From the NCBI RefSeq assembly GCF_000204055.1, contig NW_006768765.1:290717-354716 (forward strand): 64,000 bases of DNA. Direction: 5' to 3'. The position numbers and the translations under genes are program-made. The notes under the pieces were generated by a model that saw only the letters and a list, made by a program, of their open reading frames with translations, was not told the origin of the DNA and ran no database searches. This stretch comes from Melampsora larici-populina 98AG31. Lineage: Eukaryota; Basidiomycota; Pucciniomycetes; Pucciniales; Melampsoraceae. Positions within the stretch are counted from its first letter, which is position 1. Every line of letters begins with the position of its first letter. Below, one piece after another: positions 53,053 to 64,000 of this stretch.

Positions 53053-55677
53053 ATGTCTCGCTTTTTGGCTAGGCCTAAACCACTCACATCAGGCTTGATG
53101 GCGGGGTTGCTAGTTGGAGCCATCGGTATCTCTAGATCAAGATACGCGACGAAATCCAACTGTGAAGAGAAGAAAGATTCCTCTTATGGTTCTACAATTC
53201 AAGATTGGTTATCAATCGATTCAATGAAAACACAATTCACTTCACTTTCATCTCGATTATCTCAAATCTCTTCGGAACTTTCGGGAGATCCTAATTCACT
53301 TTTTCAAGAAATTGTGGAAGAATCTATCAATGATCAAAAACTTAATCCAGAGTTATCTTGGAGAGCTTCAGTTAGAATTGGATCGGATATTGGATTTTGC
53401 GAGAAAGGTTTTATGAGAGAACGTAAACATTTTATGAGACGGGCACTTGCTTCGTTGATAGATGTAGATGAGCGCGAAATTGATGAACGCGATATTCCTG
53501 TTGTTGGAATCGCCGCATCTGGAGGTGGTAAGAGACAATCTTACTGAAACTCATTGTCAAATCTACCCAGAATATTGAACAGGGATCTATGTTTGAAAGG
53601 TTATCGTGCGATGACTTCGACCACAGGCTGCTTGCTTGGTGCCCGCCAATCAGGCATTTTGGACGTAGTCAGTTATATTTCGGGAATCTCTGGAAGCTGT
53701 TGGGCTCTCGCAGGCTGGTATAGTGTAGCCGGTGGCAATCTTCTCGACTTGAGCAATCATATCAAGAGTCGTATCACCACACCATTTTTGGATTTAGAAA
53801 ACTTTCAACTTTTTACGGACGCGCCTACCAATAAAGTCAGCCCGAAAAACTTGTAGTTTTCCTACTTTGCGCTTTGATAATTGATCATGACTTTGTCACT
53901 GTCTAGTATCTTCTCGCAGGCCCAGTCGCCAAACTTGCCAGTAAAGGTGGTACCACGTCATTGGTGGATGTATACGGCACATTGGTCTCATCCCGCTTAT
54001 ATGTACCCAACGATCTCTCGCGTTTGGACCCACATCATCTAAAACTTTCGAATCAGCGCCACCTACTTGATGGCTCTTTGCCCTTGCCTATATACTGTGC
54101 AATATATCATCAAGTTCCAGACCAAATTCAGCGTACAAATGATTCAGACAATGCTGGGAGCTCTTCGGAAAAAGTCGCTCGTGACCAATCATTCATATCA
54201 CCTTCGTACCACGTAAGTTGCTACCGAACATATGATGGCAAGATGTACAACTCTAATCAGATCTTCGTTTATGTCAGTGGTATGAGATGACTCCGTATGA
54301 AGTAGGCTCACAGGATGTCGGTGCTTTCATTCCTACCTGGGCGCTAGGACGCGCGTTCGAAAACGGTCGTGACGTCAAGGCTCGCCCCGAGATAAGCCTT
54401 TCGATTCTGAGCGGGATCTTTGCTTCGGCTTTCACCGCCACCCTCGCTCACTATTATCAAGAAGTCAAGCCCGGTCTCGTCATGTTACCATTCTTCAAAG
54501 CTTTTGATGCATACGTGTGTATGTCTTACCCCTCTTGATGTTCAGATCGGTTTAGAGCCAACTCAGAGGGTCTGATTGGCGTGGATGTCCGTTTTGGTCT
54601 GGTTGTTAGCAACTTTTGAATCGGATCTAAGTGTGCTTCATCCATTTCCACCTGCTGAATTGCCCAACTTTCTTCGTGGGTTAAATGGTCAGCTTAAGCC
54701 TGGAATCTCTGCGGCTGTGACCGAACGAGAAACTCTGGGGTTTATGGATGCGGGAGCGGATCTTAACATACCCTATGTACCTCTTTATCGACGAGGATGC
54801 GACGTGATCATCTCTTTGGACGCGAGTGCAGATTCACAGGTATGGGATCACTTCATTTAAGCTGCAATGTGTCGAGTCACATATCGAACTCATTGAAACC
54901 ATTGCCTCCCTAGGATGTTTGGTTTTCCAAAGCTGAAACATATGCGCAAAGATGTGGGCTAGACACGTGGCCAATCGTCAAATACCCGGGCTCATCGGAA
55001 TCCGCACCAGCCACCGAGCATGCCGATCATGATGCTGAGATTCCATTGGACAAGAGCGAAGTAGCTGTCAAGAAGTCTCGTGTACAAGCTTTTAGTCAAT
55101 TGGAAAATGAAGACCAAAAGTCTTCCGATGGGGACGAAGCCAATCCATTTCCAGCAGAAACCAAAGGTGCCCCTGACAGCGCAAATCCCGAACCGCCTCT
55201 TGGTCGATGTAATATATGGGTAGGAGACTCTTCCAACAAAGAAATATCTGCACGAATGGACGAGCCTAATGAGGAGATGATCCGATCACGCGATGGGCCT
55301 GCTTTGATCTATATTCCTGTGAGTGTTTACTTTTTGGAACGTGATGGCCCATGAATCACATACTCACTACAACAATCTGTCATATCGATGATCGTATCTG
55401 CCAGCTCGCTCCTGGAAATGGACTAGACGATCCGGCAAAGGTGTGGTCCACTTGGCGCTTCGATTACAAAGAAGAAGAAACCGAACAGCTATTGAAATTA
55501 TCAGAAGTAAGACTAGGCTTATAATTCCTTGTTTTTGTTCCGATACACATAGGCTAAACTGCTTGTTTCTAAATTTAGATGAATTTCCGCAGTGGAGAGC
55601 AACAGATGAAGGCGGTGTTGAAAGCGATTTGGAAGCGAAAACGTGATAAAAGATTAAGGATGAACTCAGAATCTTGA
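53053..55677 (+). CDS. cytosolic-type phospholipase A2 (cPLA2/lysophospholipase catalytic domain), possible frameshift
   Basis: Hydrolyses glycerophospholipids. Exons 53053-53527, 53600-53835, 53907-54212, 54278-54518, 54546-54839, 54914-55318, 55405-55506, 55579-55677. An N-terminal hydrophobic helix (GLMAGLLVGAIGI) after a basic start suggests mitochondrial targeting or anchoring, as in Aspergillus PlaA. GIAASGGG forms the oxyanion glycine motif, YISGISGSCWAL holds the nucleophile serine (GxSGS), MTPYEVGSQDVGAFIPTWALG is family-typical, and MDAGADLNIPYVPL carries the catalytic aspartate. The C-terminus has VWSTWRFDY and EEETEQLL. All exons join in frame except within 54546-54839: EGLIG at its start and ELPNFLRGL later are in different frames, with the change most simply placed at a TTTT run near 54609. 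Either a sequencing error, a real one-base shift or an unrecognised intron explains it. Confidence 0.8.
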
Positions 55678-56261
55678 TTATAATCTTTGGGGGTGATTTT
55701 TTTCTTTTCGCAAACGGACAGTGTGCTATATTAGTATGAAACATACAAGTGTGACGTTGAGAAGTTGTAATGTATCTACTAATGCTTACATAGAATATTG
55801 TGATAGGCTGTGCTCATTTAATTGCAATCGATCATTTGAATGTGATCAAGAATCTTGTAACATCGCACAAAAGCGTCATCAAGACCCTATCAGAATCACT
55901 GGGACACAACGTCAGCATCTGAATCAAGAGAATGCAGGGTTTGGCATGTCCTGTAATTTCGACTGTTTTATATTGTGCATGTTCAAGAAAAAAATCAGAT
56001 AGCATATAAAGATGCTCCTCGAGCGGAGTGGTCCCCAGCTTCCACTTTTGTTCTGCAATCGTTTACCTTTGTGAAAACTTTCGCCTATTTCTAACCCCAC
56101 GCCTCAATCTTCAATGAATTGGTCTGGCCAATCCGTTACCCATCCACTGTCCTGCAACTCGTATACGAAAACGCCGATGGCAAGGACTCGAGGCATCCTG
56201 GAAGCCCCTGAAGGCTGGAGGAGGAGGCTTTGCCACCAAAATCGTGAACGCCGCGAGTGGC
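55678..56261. other. intergenic, no gene seen
   Basis: Short frames without motifs lie between the phospholipase gene and the tRNA. Nothing further was recognised. Confidence 0.45.
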
Positions 56262-56265
56262 AAAA
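56262..56265 (-). terminator. RNA polymerase III terminator of tRNA-Ser
   Basis: On the minus strand a TTTT run follows the tRNA 3' end after six bases, the usual Pol III stop. Confidence 0.7.
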
Positions 56266-56271
56266 GTTATT

Positions 56272-56353
56272 CGATGCCTACGAGATTCGAACTCGCGCGG
56301 GCAGAACCCAACGCCTTAGCAGGGCGTCTCCTTAACCACTCGGACAAAGCACC
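56272..56353 (-). tRNA. tRNA-Ser(GCU)
   Basis: Reads AGY serine codons. The minus strand folds as a full 82-nt class II tRNA: a 7-bp acceptor stem (GGTGCTT with AGGCATC, two G-U pairs), discriminator G, a 3-bp D stem (TCC/GGA), anticodon stem ACGCC/GGCGT around loop CTGCTAA with anticodon GCT (56318-56320), a variable arm GGG/CCC hairpin, and a T arm GCGAG-TTCGAAT-CTCGT. The long variable arm and G73 are serine identity features. There is no intron. Confidence 0.95.
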
Positions 56354-56698
56354 TTGTGACATGTGACGTCATATTCAGCACAAGTCCGCGCAGTCACATC
56401 GATATTAGCGGACCCCCTTTCTTCTTATGCAGATTTGGAAGGCCTATCGGAGCTGCTCATATGATTTTTTCTTGTCTGGCTTCACAAGTAGATGCTGAAA
56501 TGCTATTTACCCCTCAGACCTTGAATTGTCTGCTGTTGTGAACACAAGGCAAAAGATAATGATGTCTAATGACAACGGAATGAAGTAAGCCCAGCGGCAA
56601 TTGGGTTGTCATAATTTCCTGAAAAATTGTATAACTCTCAGATTAGTGTAATGGCATGGGTGTGGGTTTTTGTGGAAGCCTTTTTTGCCTTGAATGAC

Positions 56699-56996
56699 CT
56701 TTTCTGAGGACCCCGGAATGCCCCTATAAAGGGTAGTGATCTAAAGAAGTCCCTTTTGGACTTCCACGGAGTTAAAAATCATGGGATTATACGCAGCTTG
56801 CTTTGATTCTGCCCATCTCGGCCTTCTGTTATCACTGGTTTTTGTGATCCATGCCAGCCTTAGACAGTCTCAAGAAAGTCCAAGGAAAACTCAAGACCCT
56901 CTGGAAGGTATGGGCAAAGCCAGGAACAGACTTAGCCATTTAGAAATTTTTCAGATCACTACCCTTTATAGGGGCATTCTGGGGTCCTCTTTTCTG
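56699..56996. mobile_element. MITE of the P-like transposon family
   Basis: The element proper is 56707-56988 (282 bp). Its ends are near-perfect inverted repeats of at least 36 bp beginning AGGACCCCGGAATGCCCCTA; the right arm differs at a couple of positions. The 8-bp sequence cttttctg flanks it on both sides (56699-56706 and 56989-56996). The terminal twenty bases match the ends of the 10038-14911 transposon at 17 to 18 positions. It has no coding capacity, so it is a non-autonomous relative that the same transposase type could move. Confidence 0.85.
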
Positions 56997-57963
56997 CCAT
57001 TGCCAAACTACTTTCCTTGGATCAACATGATGTCTTTGGCTCCAAGGTTGCTGTTATGACCGTGATGAGGAACTAAGCAAGGTACAGGCTACTTGATAAT
57101 AAGATTGCAACGTGAGGGAGAAGTCCAGTATGGACTTCTCCCGTGAGCAAGTACAACGTGAGTTACAGTATAAGCATCTAATCTCAGTACTAGGCTCATT
57201 ACAGTTGCCCTCAAACAAGGGCTAGGTGCAGGACACCCTTCTTTCCTATTCATCACTTCAGGACCAGCAGAACAATGTCCACAAGTTGACTCTCAGATTG
57301 GTTCTAGGGGAATTTTGGGGCAAAAACTCACACTTAGAACTCATGTATCAAATTCCGCAATAGCCAATATCCTACCAAGGACCATAGTTAGCATCTACAC
57401 ATGTTGTGAACCAGTCTCACAGTGGACTTGCAGTATGAGAGAAAGGGGTACAAGTGTGTGCAGCAGGAGTGGATAAAAAGGTACAACTCTCCGCTACAAG
57501 CATCCCTACGTAAAAGCATCACAACATAGCAAGTTATAACACTATCCCCCCCTTTGAGTGCCCGATTCCCTCTTGTTGCTCTGCACTCTTTCCCCAGGTC
57601 AGCATTAAAAAGCACAGTGGTAAGAAGCTACAATGCACTCTCATCTTCTCTGTGACCTTTGTAAGGAACACATTGATGAGTGCTTGTCTTTTGTATTCAC
57701 TTTACCTTGTTTTACATCCATCTTACAGATAGTTTCCTTTTGTAGCCATTCTTTCTTTGGATCCTGGACAAGACAAACTGTTGAGATACATTCCAGAGTA
57801 AGTGATGATAATATATCAACTTGATTTTTGAATATGTTTGTTTAACTTACATGAGCTTTGTACTTTCCAAGGGGTAATGGAAGATTCTCTACCATAACAA
57901 TAAATGTACATGCGGCTCAAAGAGTCCTGAGATGAAATTATATCTATGGATCATTGACAATTG
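56997..57963. other. repeat-derived noncoding stretch
   Basis: Includes a perfect 12-bp stem hairpin at 57116-57142 and, on the minus strand near 57360-57560, sequence with an LTR-like flavour, though no LTR boundary could be proved. No gene is supported. Confidence 0.35.
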
Positions 57964-58118
57964 CAGGATACAAAGTAGAATCCGGGCACGTGCCCGGAAT
58001 TATTTTGGCAGTAAATTTTGATTTTCTGGGCAAAAGTCTGGGCTCAGAATTTGAATTTACTGCCAAAAAAATCTGGGCACAAAGCCGGGCACGTGCCCAG
58101 CTTCAACTTTGTATCCTG
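57964..58118. mobile_element. 155-bp palindromic MITE
   Basis: Ends CAGGATACAAAGT and the inverted ACTTTGTATCCTG. The arms also share GGGCACGTGCCCRG and GGCAGTAAATT, so nearly the whole element can fold on itself. The left arm contains a perfect 18-bp palindrome (57981-57998) centred on CACGTG. A TA follows the right end, but TG precedes the left end, so the target duplication is not intact. Confidence 0.7.
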
Positions 58119-59355
58119 TAAATGCAGTCAATTCTGGGCCAGCAATGCAAGGGTTGCACATCAAAGTGTGTGCCAATGAGGGTTTTTGACCCCATAACAC
58201 AGCAAGTGTTGTGGCATTTTGCTGCACTGGAACCCAGGAAACAACCAGTACTTCAGATTTGATGTATTTTTTGGACCTTAAAACACCACAGATCTGTGGT
58301 CCAAACCCCCCAAAAGATGTGTGTGTTGCAGTTTAAGTTTTCACTTCCATTCTATTCTTACAAAATGCAACAATTCACACTTGAAAACCACCCCAAAAGC
58401 CCCACAGATCAAATCCCAAGCACTGTCTGCTGCCCCGGGCTCTTTAGTCATCACTCCAAATATCAGCCAGCTTGATCTACAATTGAATTTGACTTCATCA
58501 TCTCTTCAGATCAATCATAGCTCAAGCTGCCACAAATATCACTTTCAAATCATTCACAGGGGTCAAAATTGATGCTCACTGTGCACATAAAGGTGAGCAT
58601 TGTACACTTTCCTGAATTCTCCAAAAAAAGATTGTTTTCCTTTCAGATTCCTTCAATTGACAATTATGGTATGTACATAGTGCTCAGGCAACTAGGCTGT
58701 TTTGATCAAATTTTGGTACATTGCTGGAGAATGCTCATCTTTATCTTGGATGAGCAGTCTAAATTGAGCACAGTGTCTCAGTTGAGTATTCAGAATCAGT
58801 TCATGAGTTATAGACCTAAAGTCTGGTACAAGCTCAAGCTCATCTTGTTGCTAAAATTAAACAAATTCTTAAGTCTTCAAACCAATCAAGATTAAATAAG
58901 AAAAGCCAAATAGATGTACAGCTATTCACAAAACTTGCCCGCTCACCACAACTTTCTTCAATCGGGTTTTGAACATCTTAATTCTTGCAGTGTAAGCTTA
59001 GAGTGTGAACTGATAACTTCAACATGATCTTCCTTGTACTCTCATTGTTCCCCCTAAAAAGTGTCAAAGTTCTTAATTCTTTTTAGTGACCTTACATTTT
59101 TTCACGAAATAAAACCCTTTCTAAACCTTTGTACTTCAAATCATCATCAAAGAAACTTCAAATATTAAATTAAATTATAATACCATCATCATCATTCAAA
59201 AAGTGATATACATCCAAATTACCAAAAAAAAACTTATCTACACTTTCAAGAAACTTTTTTTTATAAAAAAACAATGCTCTATGTGACCTACCAACCCCCC
59301 AAAAAATTGATGATTTTGATTTTGATTTTGATTTTGGTTTCTTGATGTTGGTTTT
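58119..59355. other. intergenic
   Basis: Frames at 58321-58572 and 58569-58895 have no recognisable motif. The right part is the AT-rich 3' flank of the AP-3 delta gene. Confidence 0.4.
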
Positions 59356-62300
59356 CTATCCAACTTCATCTTTTTTAATTTTACTTAATTTCTTTTTCGA
59401 TTTCTTTACCACCACTTTAGCCTTCACCATCTTTTTCTCCTTACCTTCTTCCTCACCATTATGTTTCCCTTTTTCTTTTCCTCTAACTAATCCTACTTCT
59501 TTGTTACCATTTCCTTCCTCTACTTGATTTTCTTGTGAACTTAAGTTTGGTTCAACTTCAGGTTTAATTAAATAACTTAAATCTGGCATTTCTCCTACTC
59601 TATCTACAAGAATAGGGCCTGTACTCTTTGAAGCCGTTGGGTTTTTAATTTTAAGCTTCTTTTTCTTTTCGCTTTCTTTTTCGGTTTTGTTTATGGGGTT
59701 TGATGTTCCTCCAATTGGGTTTAATCCAAGTTCAGATAAATCAAGTTTTACAATCGGGATTTCATCTACATTGATTTCTTCTTCTTCTTCATCTTTTTCA
59801 TCAAGATAATAAGGATCTCCTTGGTTCTTTAAAAAGTCTTGTGTTTTAAATTGACTTTCCTATATACCCAACAGAAACAAAATATCAAATTCAAATAATC
59901 CAAAAAAAGTCAAAAAAGTCAAACTAATATACCTTAAGATCTTTCCCTTTCATTCCTTTTTTCTTTTTCTTCTTTTTCTTCCTACTTTCATCTTCAATAG
60001 CAACATCTTCTAATCCCAACCGTCCAATCTTCCGACCATACTCATCAATCCCTTCTTCTTCTTGTTCTGTTTGAGTTTGACAATCATCAAATCTTAAAAA
60101 AGTTTTCCAACTCTCAAGTTTTAATTCATCAGGTGCCATCACCATTCCTTGAGCCTGTTTCGCAACCGGTCTTAATTCATACAAATCAAACAAACCGAAT
60201 TCTTCAAGTTCCCAATCTTCTTCTTCTTTTTCTTGGTCTTCTTCTTCTTCTTGATTTCTAAACGGATTAGGTTCAATTCCATCTTGGTTTTCTTCATGTT
60301 TGATTGGATTTGGAAGATGGATCGGTTTAGGTAATCTTGATCCAAGAAACCCAATCAATCCTTTAAACTCTAAAACTCTTTCCAACATCTCACACATCTC
60401 AATCTTCATTAACTTATTCGACTGATTTCCATCCAAAGAGCCCAACACTAACCTATCAAACCTAATCAAGATGGCTTCCATCAATTCATGAATCTCTTCT
60501 AAACCATCATTCTGGTTCCCAAACGATTTAATCAACCTAAAAAACACCTTCATTCCATTCTCAATAGCCAAAATAGTGATCTCAGGTGTATCGAGGTTCA
60601 TGAATTCTTCCTTGAATAATGTTCCAATCACTTCTCTTTGATCAATACAATCTCTTTGAGAAAAACTATATTCACCAAGGATCCAAATAGCCGCTCTAAG
60701 AATCATAGAATTAGATACCAAAGCTTGATCTGATTTTAAAACTTTTAACATCTCTTTCAAGATGTAAGGTCTGATTCCTATCACTCTACTACAAAGATCA
60801 ATTAAAGTTTCAGAAATCCTGATTTGAGAATTAGTTTTGAAGGTGTTTGGTAACAAGATTGATAATTGAATTAAGATATCGATAAACCATTCGAAATCGT
60901 TTATATTCGAATAAGTTTCATAAGATCCGATTCCCAAAATAATTTGTGCAATACGAATCTTATGGTCCAAAACTTCTTGATCGGTTTTTAATTTAATTAT
61001 TGGTGGTTGTGAAGTTTGTTGTAAGTTCAGTAAAGAACTCATCGCGTCTAACTTAGGTTCTTCTTCTTCAATTAAATGTTCCATTAAACTTTCAATAGTT
61101 TCTAAACTCGAATTCGAATCATATTGACTTTCTTGAATTAAATCTAAAGCTTTTGAACTTAAACTAGGATCCGGATCATTTACCAAATCCAAAATTAAAT
61201 TTAATTGACTTTGAAGTAAACAAGGATGAAATTCTATTAACTTTTTTAATCCGATCAATGAAATATATCGTAGATTGGGATCTGGATGATTCAAAAACTC
61301 GATTAATTTTTCAATACAACTTTGAGCTAGTTTGTCTTCTTGAATTAGTCCTCCTGCTAAGATTGTATGAATACATTCGTTCAGTAATGACATGGCTGTT
61401 GATTTATGAATAATTGATGTTAGGATCGGTAACAGTTTTCGTTTTAGACGTGGCTCGATAGGCATCAGAGCTGTAAACTAAAAAGAAACCCAAAGTTATC
61501 ATTGTCAGTACAATACCCAAGAATGCAAAAAAGAAAATGATGATTCTAAGAAACGTCCTTACTAATTTGACAATCTTAATTCTCATCCAATTATTTTCAC
61601 TCGATTCAAGTAAATCATATAACTCGGCTGCAATCTCAAGCCAAGGCCAAGGATAAACCGAAACTAATTCACACATCACATTCACTGTCACTTGGATCAC
61701 CGAGAAATCATCATCAAATAACTTGGGTCTTAATCTTTCGATCCATCCTGTCATATGTTGATCTAATTGAGGATGACGGGTCTTCAATTCAATCGATTCT
61801 TCTTCCGTCACTCTTTGTAAATCTAATTTGGCCAAGGTGTTGATGAGGATGATCGCTCGGGTTCTGATACTCGGTTTAGAGTGGTTTAGAAGAATGATCA
61901 GGTCTGGGGCTAAGTCTATGTAGTTTTGGGGGGTTAGTAAATGGGGTAAGGCGGCTAAAGTGATGGAAAGGATCGGTGGCGTGCTTGAGATTTGGGTGGA
62001 TGATGATGATGAGGAAGAGAGTTGATTGAAGAATGATTTGCTTTGGTTTGAAGAAGAATGAGAAACGAGATCCTATAAAGAAACCCAAAGCAAAGATCAG
62101 TTTTAGTTTTTCGATGTCAGTTCGTGATGAAAGGATGAACCTTTTTAACTAAATTAGTCGTTAACATTGAAACTTCAGTATGAGGACCAAAAGATTGAGC
62201 CGCGGCCATATAACCGATTTGTTTATACTCAAACAGATTAGAAGACATACATTCGATCACATTAAAAGAATAATTAAATAATTGATGATAACCTAACATA

Positions 62301-62461
62301 TCTAAGTAAGATAATTTTAAGATTGCATTTGATTTTAATGGTAAATCAATCGATTTGATTTCTTGATGGATTTCTTTTAATGATTGGTTTATGATTTGAG
62401 TTTCTTGATCTTTTTTTGATCGTAAGGCTTTGATTAGACCACTTAGAGTTTGTTCAAACAT
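59356..62461 (-). CDS. AP-3 complex delta subunit (Apl5-like)
   Basis: Large subunit of the AP-3 adaptor, which sorts cargo such as vacuolar SNAREs from the Golgi to the vacuole. Minus-strand exons 62461-62141, 62072-61563, 61477-59933, 59859-59356 sum to 2880 nt, 959 residues. The adaptin N-terminal solenoid fills about residues 1-560: FEQTLSGLIKALRSKK at the start, FEYKQIGYMAAAQSF, then KIVKLFTALMPIEPRLKRKLL across the second splice, YISLIGLKKLIEFHP, LRAAIWILGEYS. The third exon then turns acidic and low-complexity (EEEEDQEKEEEDWELEEF), and the end is lysine/glutamate-rich (a run of eight lysines near the third splice, KKSKKKLSKIKK), as in other AP-3 delta hinge and C-terminal regions. No ear domain is visible. 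It is transcribed away from the SNARE gene, sharing the intervening promoter. Confidence 0.9.
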
Positions 62462-62844
62462 TCTTTTTCTTGACTTTCTAGTTTGGGGATAAGGGTTTGG
62501 TTGGTTTGGTTTGATTTGATTTTGTTTGATGAATGTTTAATCTGGTTGATTGAGTTTCATTGTATGCTAGATATTGTTATTGTGATGATTATCCTGATTT
62601 CTGAATGACTTGACTTGACTTGTTGGTGGTTGGTGGTTGGTGGTTGGTGGTTGTTGGTTGTTGGCTGAATGGTGAAAGTGATCGACTGGTGAATGATGAG
62701 TTGAATATTCAGTATAGAGATAGTATGCTTATAACATGTAACTCTACATACATATCACCACCACTTTCATTCTCAATCAATCTCAACTCATTCTCAACCA
62801 ACCAGCACCTCAACTATCCTCAAGTGACTAATCTGATTTCTTAA
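62462..62844. promoter_or_regulatory. shared region between AP-3 delta and SNARE genes, with TTGGTGG minisatellite
   Basis: Divergent starts lie only about 400-500 bp apart. At 62619-62665 the plus strand holds a run of TTGGTGG units (four to five copies) that decays to TTGTTGG. No TATA box was identified. Confidence 0.55.
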
Positions 62845-62955
62845 ATGAACTATCAATCAAACCAAACTCTATCAAAATATCATCATCATCACAACAATCA
62901 TCATCCTTCAAGTTCATCATCAAATCATCATCATCATCAAAAATATCATCACTAG

Positions 62956-64000
62956 ATCAAGAACTTTACTTTACCTTTCATTCAGAGATACAAGATCTAA
63001 CATTCCAATCAACCAATCTACTTATCCTCCTAAATATACTTCAATCAATCAATCTCAACATCATGATGATTATCAACCATTATTAGTGGACTCATCTCAT
63101 TCAGATCCTTTACCTCCTAAATGGTAATCTTTCTTTCATTTTTGACTCTGCTTTTCTTTAGTAGCTGATTATCGTGTTTGGTATTCATAGGATAGATTAT
63201 TCAGATGAAGTAGAAGAATTAATTGAACAAATCAAAACTAATTGTTAGTTTCTGAATTCTCTCGAAATCATGATCACTTTCAGATTGAATGATGATGATG
63301 ATGACTTCTTTTTGATTGGTGTAGTGAATCAATTGGAGAAATTAACTTCTAAACAACTCTTACCTTCTTTTACTGATCGATCAAATGAAGAAAAAGAAAT
63401 CGATCAACTTACTCATCAAATCACAAGAGTAAGTCATTCCATTCAATCATCCTTTCCAAAACCCAAAACTCTTATGATTTTATGATTTGGTTTTCTTTGG
63501 GGTAGCAATTTAGAACATCACAAGTTTTGATTGGTAAGATTGGAGAAAATCAAGATGATTCAAATTCGAAACCTAAAGCTAAAGCTAAGACTAAAGAAAA
63601 TCAAAAGGTTATTCAGAATGTACAAGTTGGATTGATGAGTAAGATTCAAGAATTGAGTCAAACGTTTCAAAAAAGACAAAGAGTTTATCTTCAACGTAAG
63701 CTTCTCCTCAACAAACCAAACACATGAACCGAAACTAGATGGTTTGATACTAAAATTGAATTTTCGTTTTGGTTTTGATGATCATCCAGATTTGAAATCT
63801 ACCGAAACATCAAATCCAAACCACGCATTAATCAACATAACAGATGACCAACCCTCACCAAGATCTCATTCATCTTTTTCCCAACAACAACAACAACAAC
63901 AACAAACAAGAAGTTTTAAATCAAATCAGGTTGATCTACAACAAAGAGATCGAGAAATCGAAGGCATTAGTCAATCAATCTTAGAGTTATCGGAAATGTT
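62956..64000 (+). CDS. Tlg2/syntaxin-16-like t-SNARE, 5' end unresolved, 3' end beyond window
   Basis: A Qa-SNARE of the trans-Golgi/endosome. Recognisable exons: about 62956-63123, 63191-63243, 63325-63428, 63506-63695, 63790 onward. The N-terminus reads SRTLLYLSFRDTRSN, matching the Sec1/Munc18-binding N-peptide of Tlg2 and syntaxin 16. Then come LPPKWIDYSDEVEELIEQIKT, LEKLTSKQLLPSF, EIDQLTHQITR, KIQELSQTFQKRQRVYLQ and RDREIEGISQSILELSEMF, the beginning of the SNARE motif. The window ends there, so the rest of the SNARE helix and the membrane anchor are missing. The ATG at 62845 is in another frame and its frame stops at 62953; the exon at 62956 needs two bases from an upstream exon that I could not place. 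A frameshift is the alternative. A poly-Gln run (about eight) precedes the SNARE motif. Confidence 0.8.

Noticed and set aside
58321..58895. Two adjacent frames of 83 and 108 codons
   Set aside because: No motifs, no shared splice logic and Ser/Leu-biased composition.
1..64000. CRISPR arrays, bacterial operons or ribosome binding sites
   Set aside because: The window is eukaryotic nuclear DNA with spliceosomal introns; the short tandem repeats found are microsatellites.

Overview
The window reads as nuclear DNA of a basidiomycete, most likely a rust fungus (Pucciniales). Genes are cut by many short GT-AG introns, intergenic DNA is AT-rich, and conserved fungal housekeeping genes lie between transposable elements. 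Gene models were spliced by hand; exon lengths close in frame except where stated. The rust assignment is inference from gene style and element mix; the exact species cannot be read here.

Layout. 1-2062: intergenic with a TA-flanked MITE (359-886). 2063-5009: secreted PNGase A in 15 exons, one only 6 nt long. 5010-10029: repeats, an inverted-repeat element and a decayed reverse-transcriptase gene. 10038-14911: an apparently intact P/THAP9-like DNA transposon with a perfect 8-bp target duplication. 15617-17727: divergent septin. 18781-20340: aldo/keto reductase (pyridoxal-reductase-like). 24267-24940: unknown protein. 25818-26415: small RING protein. 27127-28326: mitochondrial J-protein. 29371-30581: ETF alpha. 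30987-33284: epsin/Ent3-like ENTH protein. 33910-36360: MITE, copia relics and an LRR-like fragment. 37634-38095: small secreted protein. 38496-41944: intact PIF/Harbinger transposon with both genes. 43114-44140: OB-fold protein. 45381-48651: RENi (Rad60/Esc2/NIP45) protein. 50110-51895: secreted Kex2-type repeat precursor. 53053-55677: cytosolic-type phospholipase A2. 56272-56353: tRNA-Ser(GCU). 56707-56988: MITE of the P-like family. 57964-58118: palindromic MITE. 59356-62461: AP-3 delta. 62956-64000: Tlg2/syntaxin-16-like SNARE, cut by the window end.

Themes. Three genes serve Golgi-endosome-vacuole trafficking (Ent3-like epsin, AP-3 delta, Tlg2-like SNARE), the last two divergently transcribed. 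Two belong to SUMO biology (the RENi protein; a transposase with three SUMO-interaction-like repeats). Secreted candidates for a host-associated lifestyle are PNGase A, the small secreted protein and the repeat precursor. The most unusual items are the repeat precursor, whose exon-pair duplication encodes cationic cecropin-like segments between dibasic sites; the P-like element with its SIM array and matching MITE; and the micro-exon in PNGase A.
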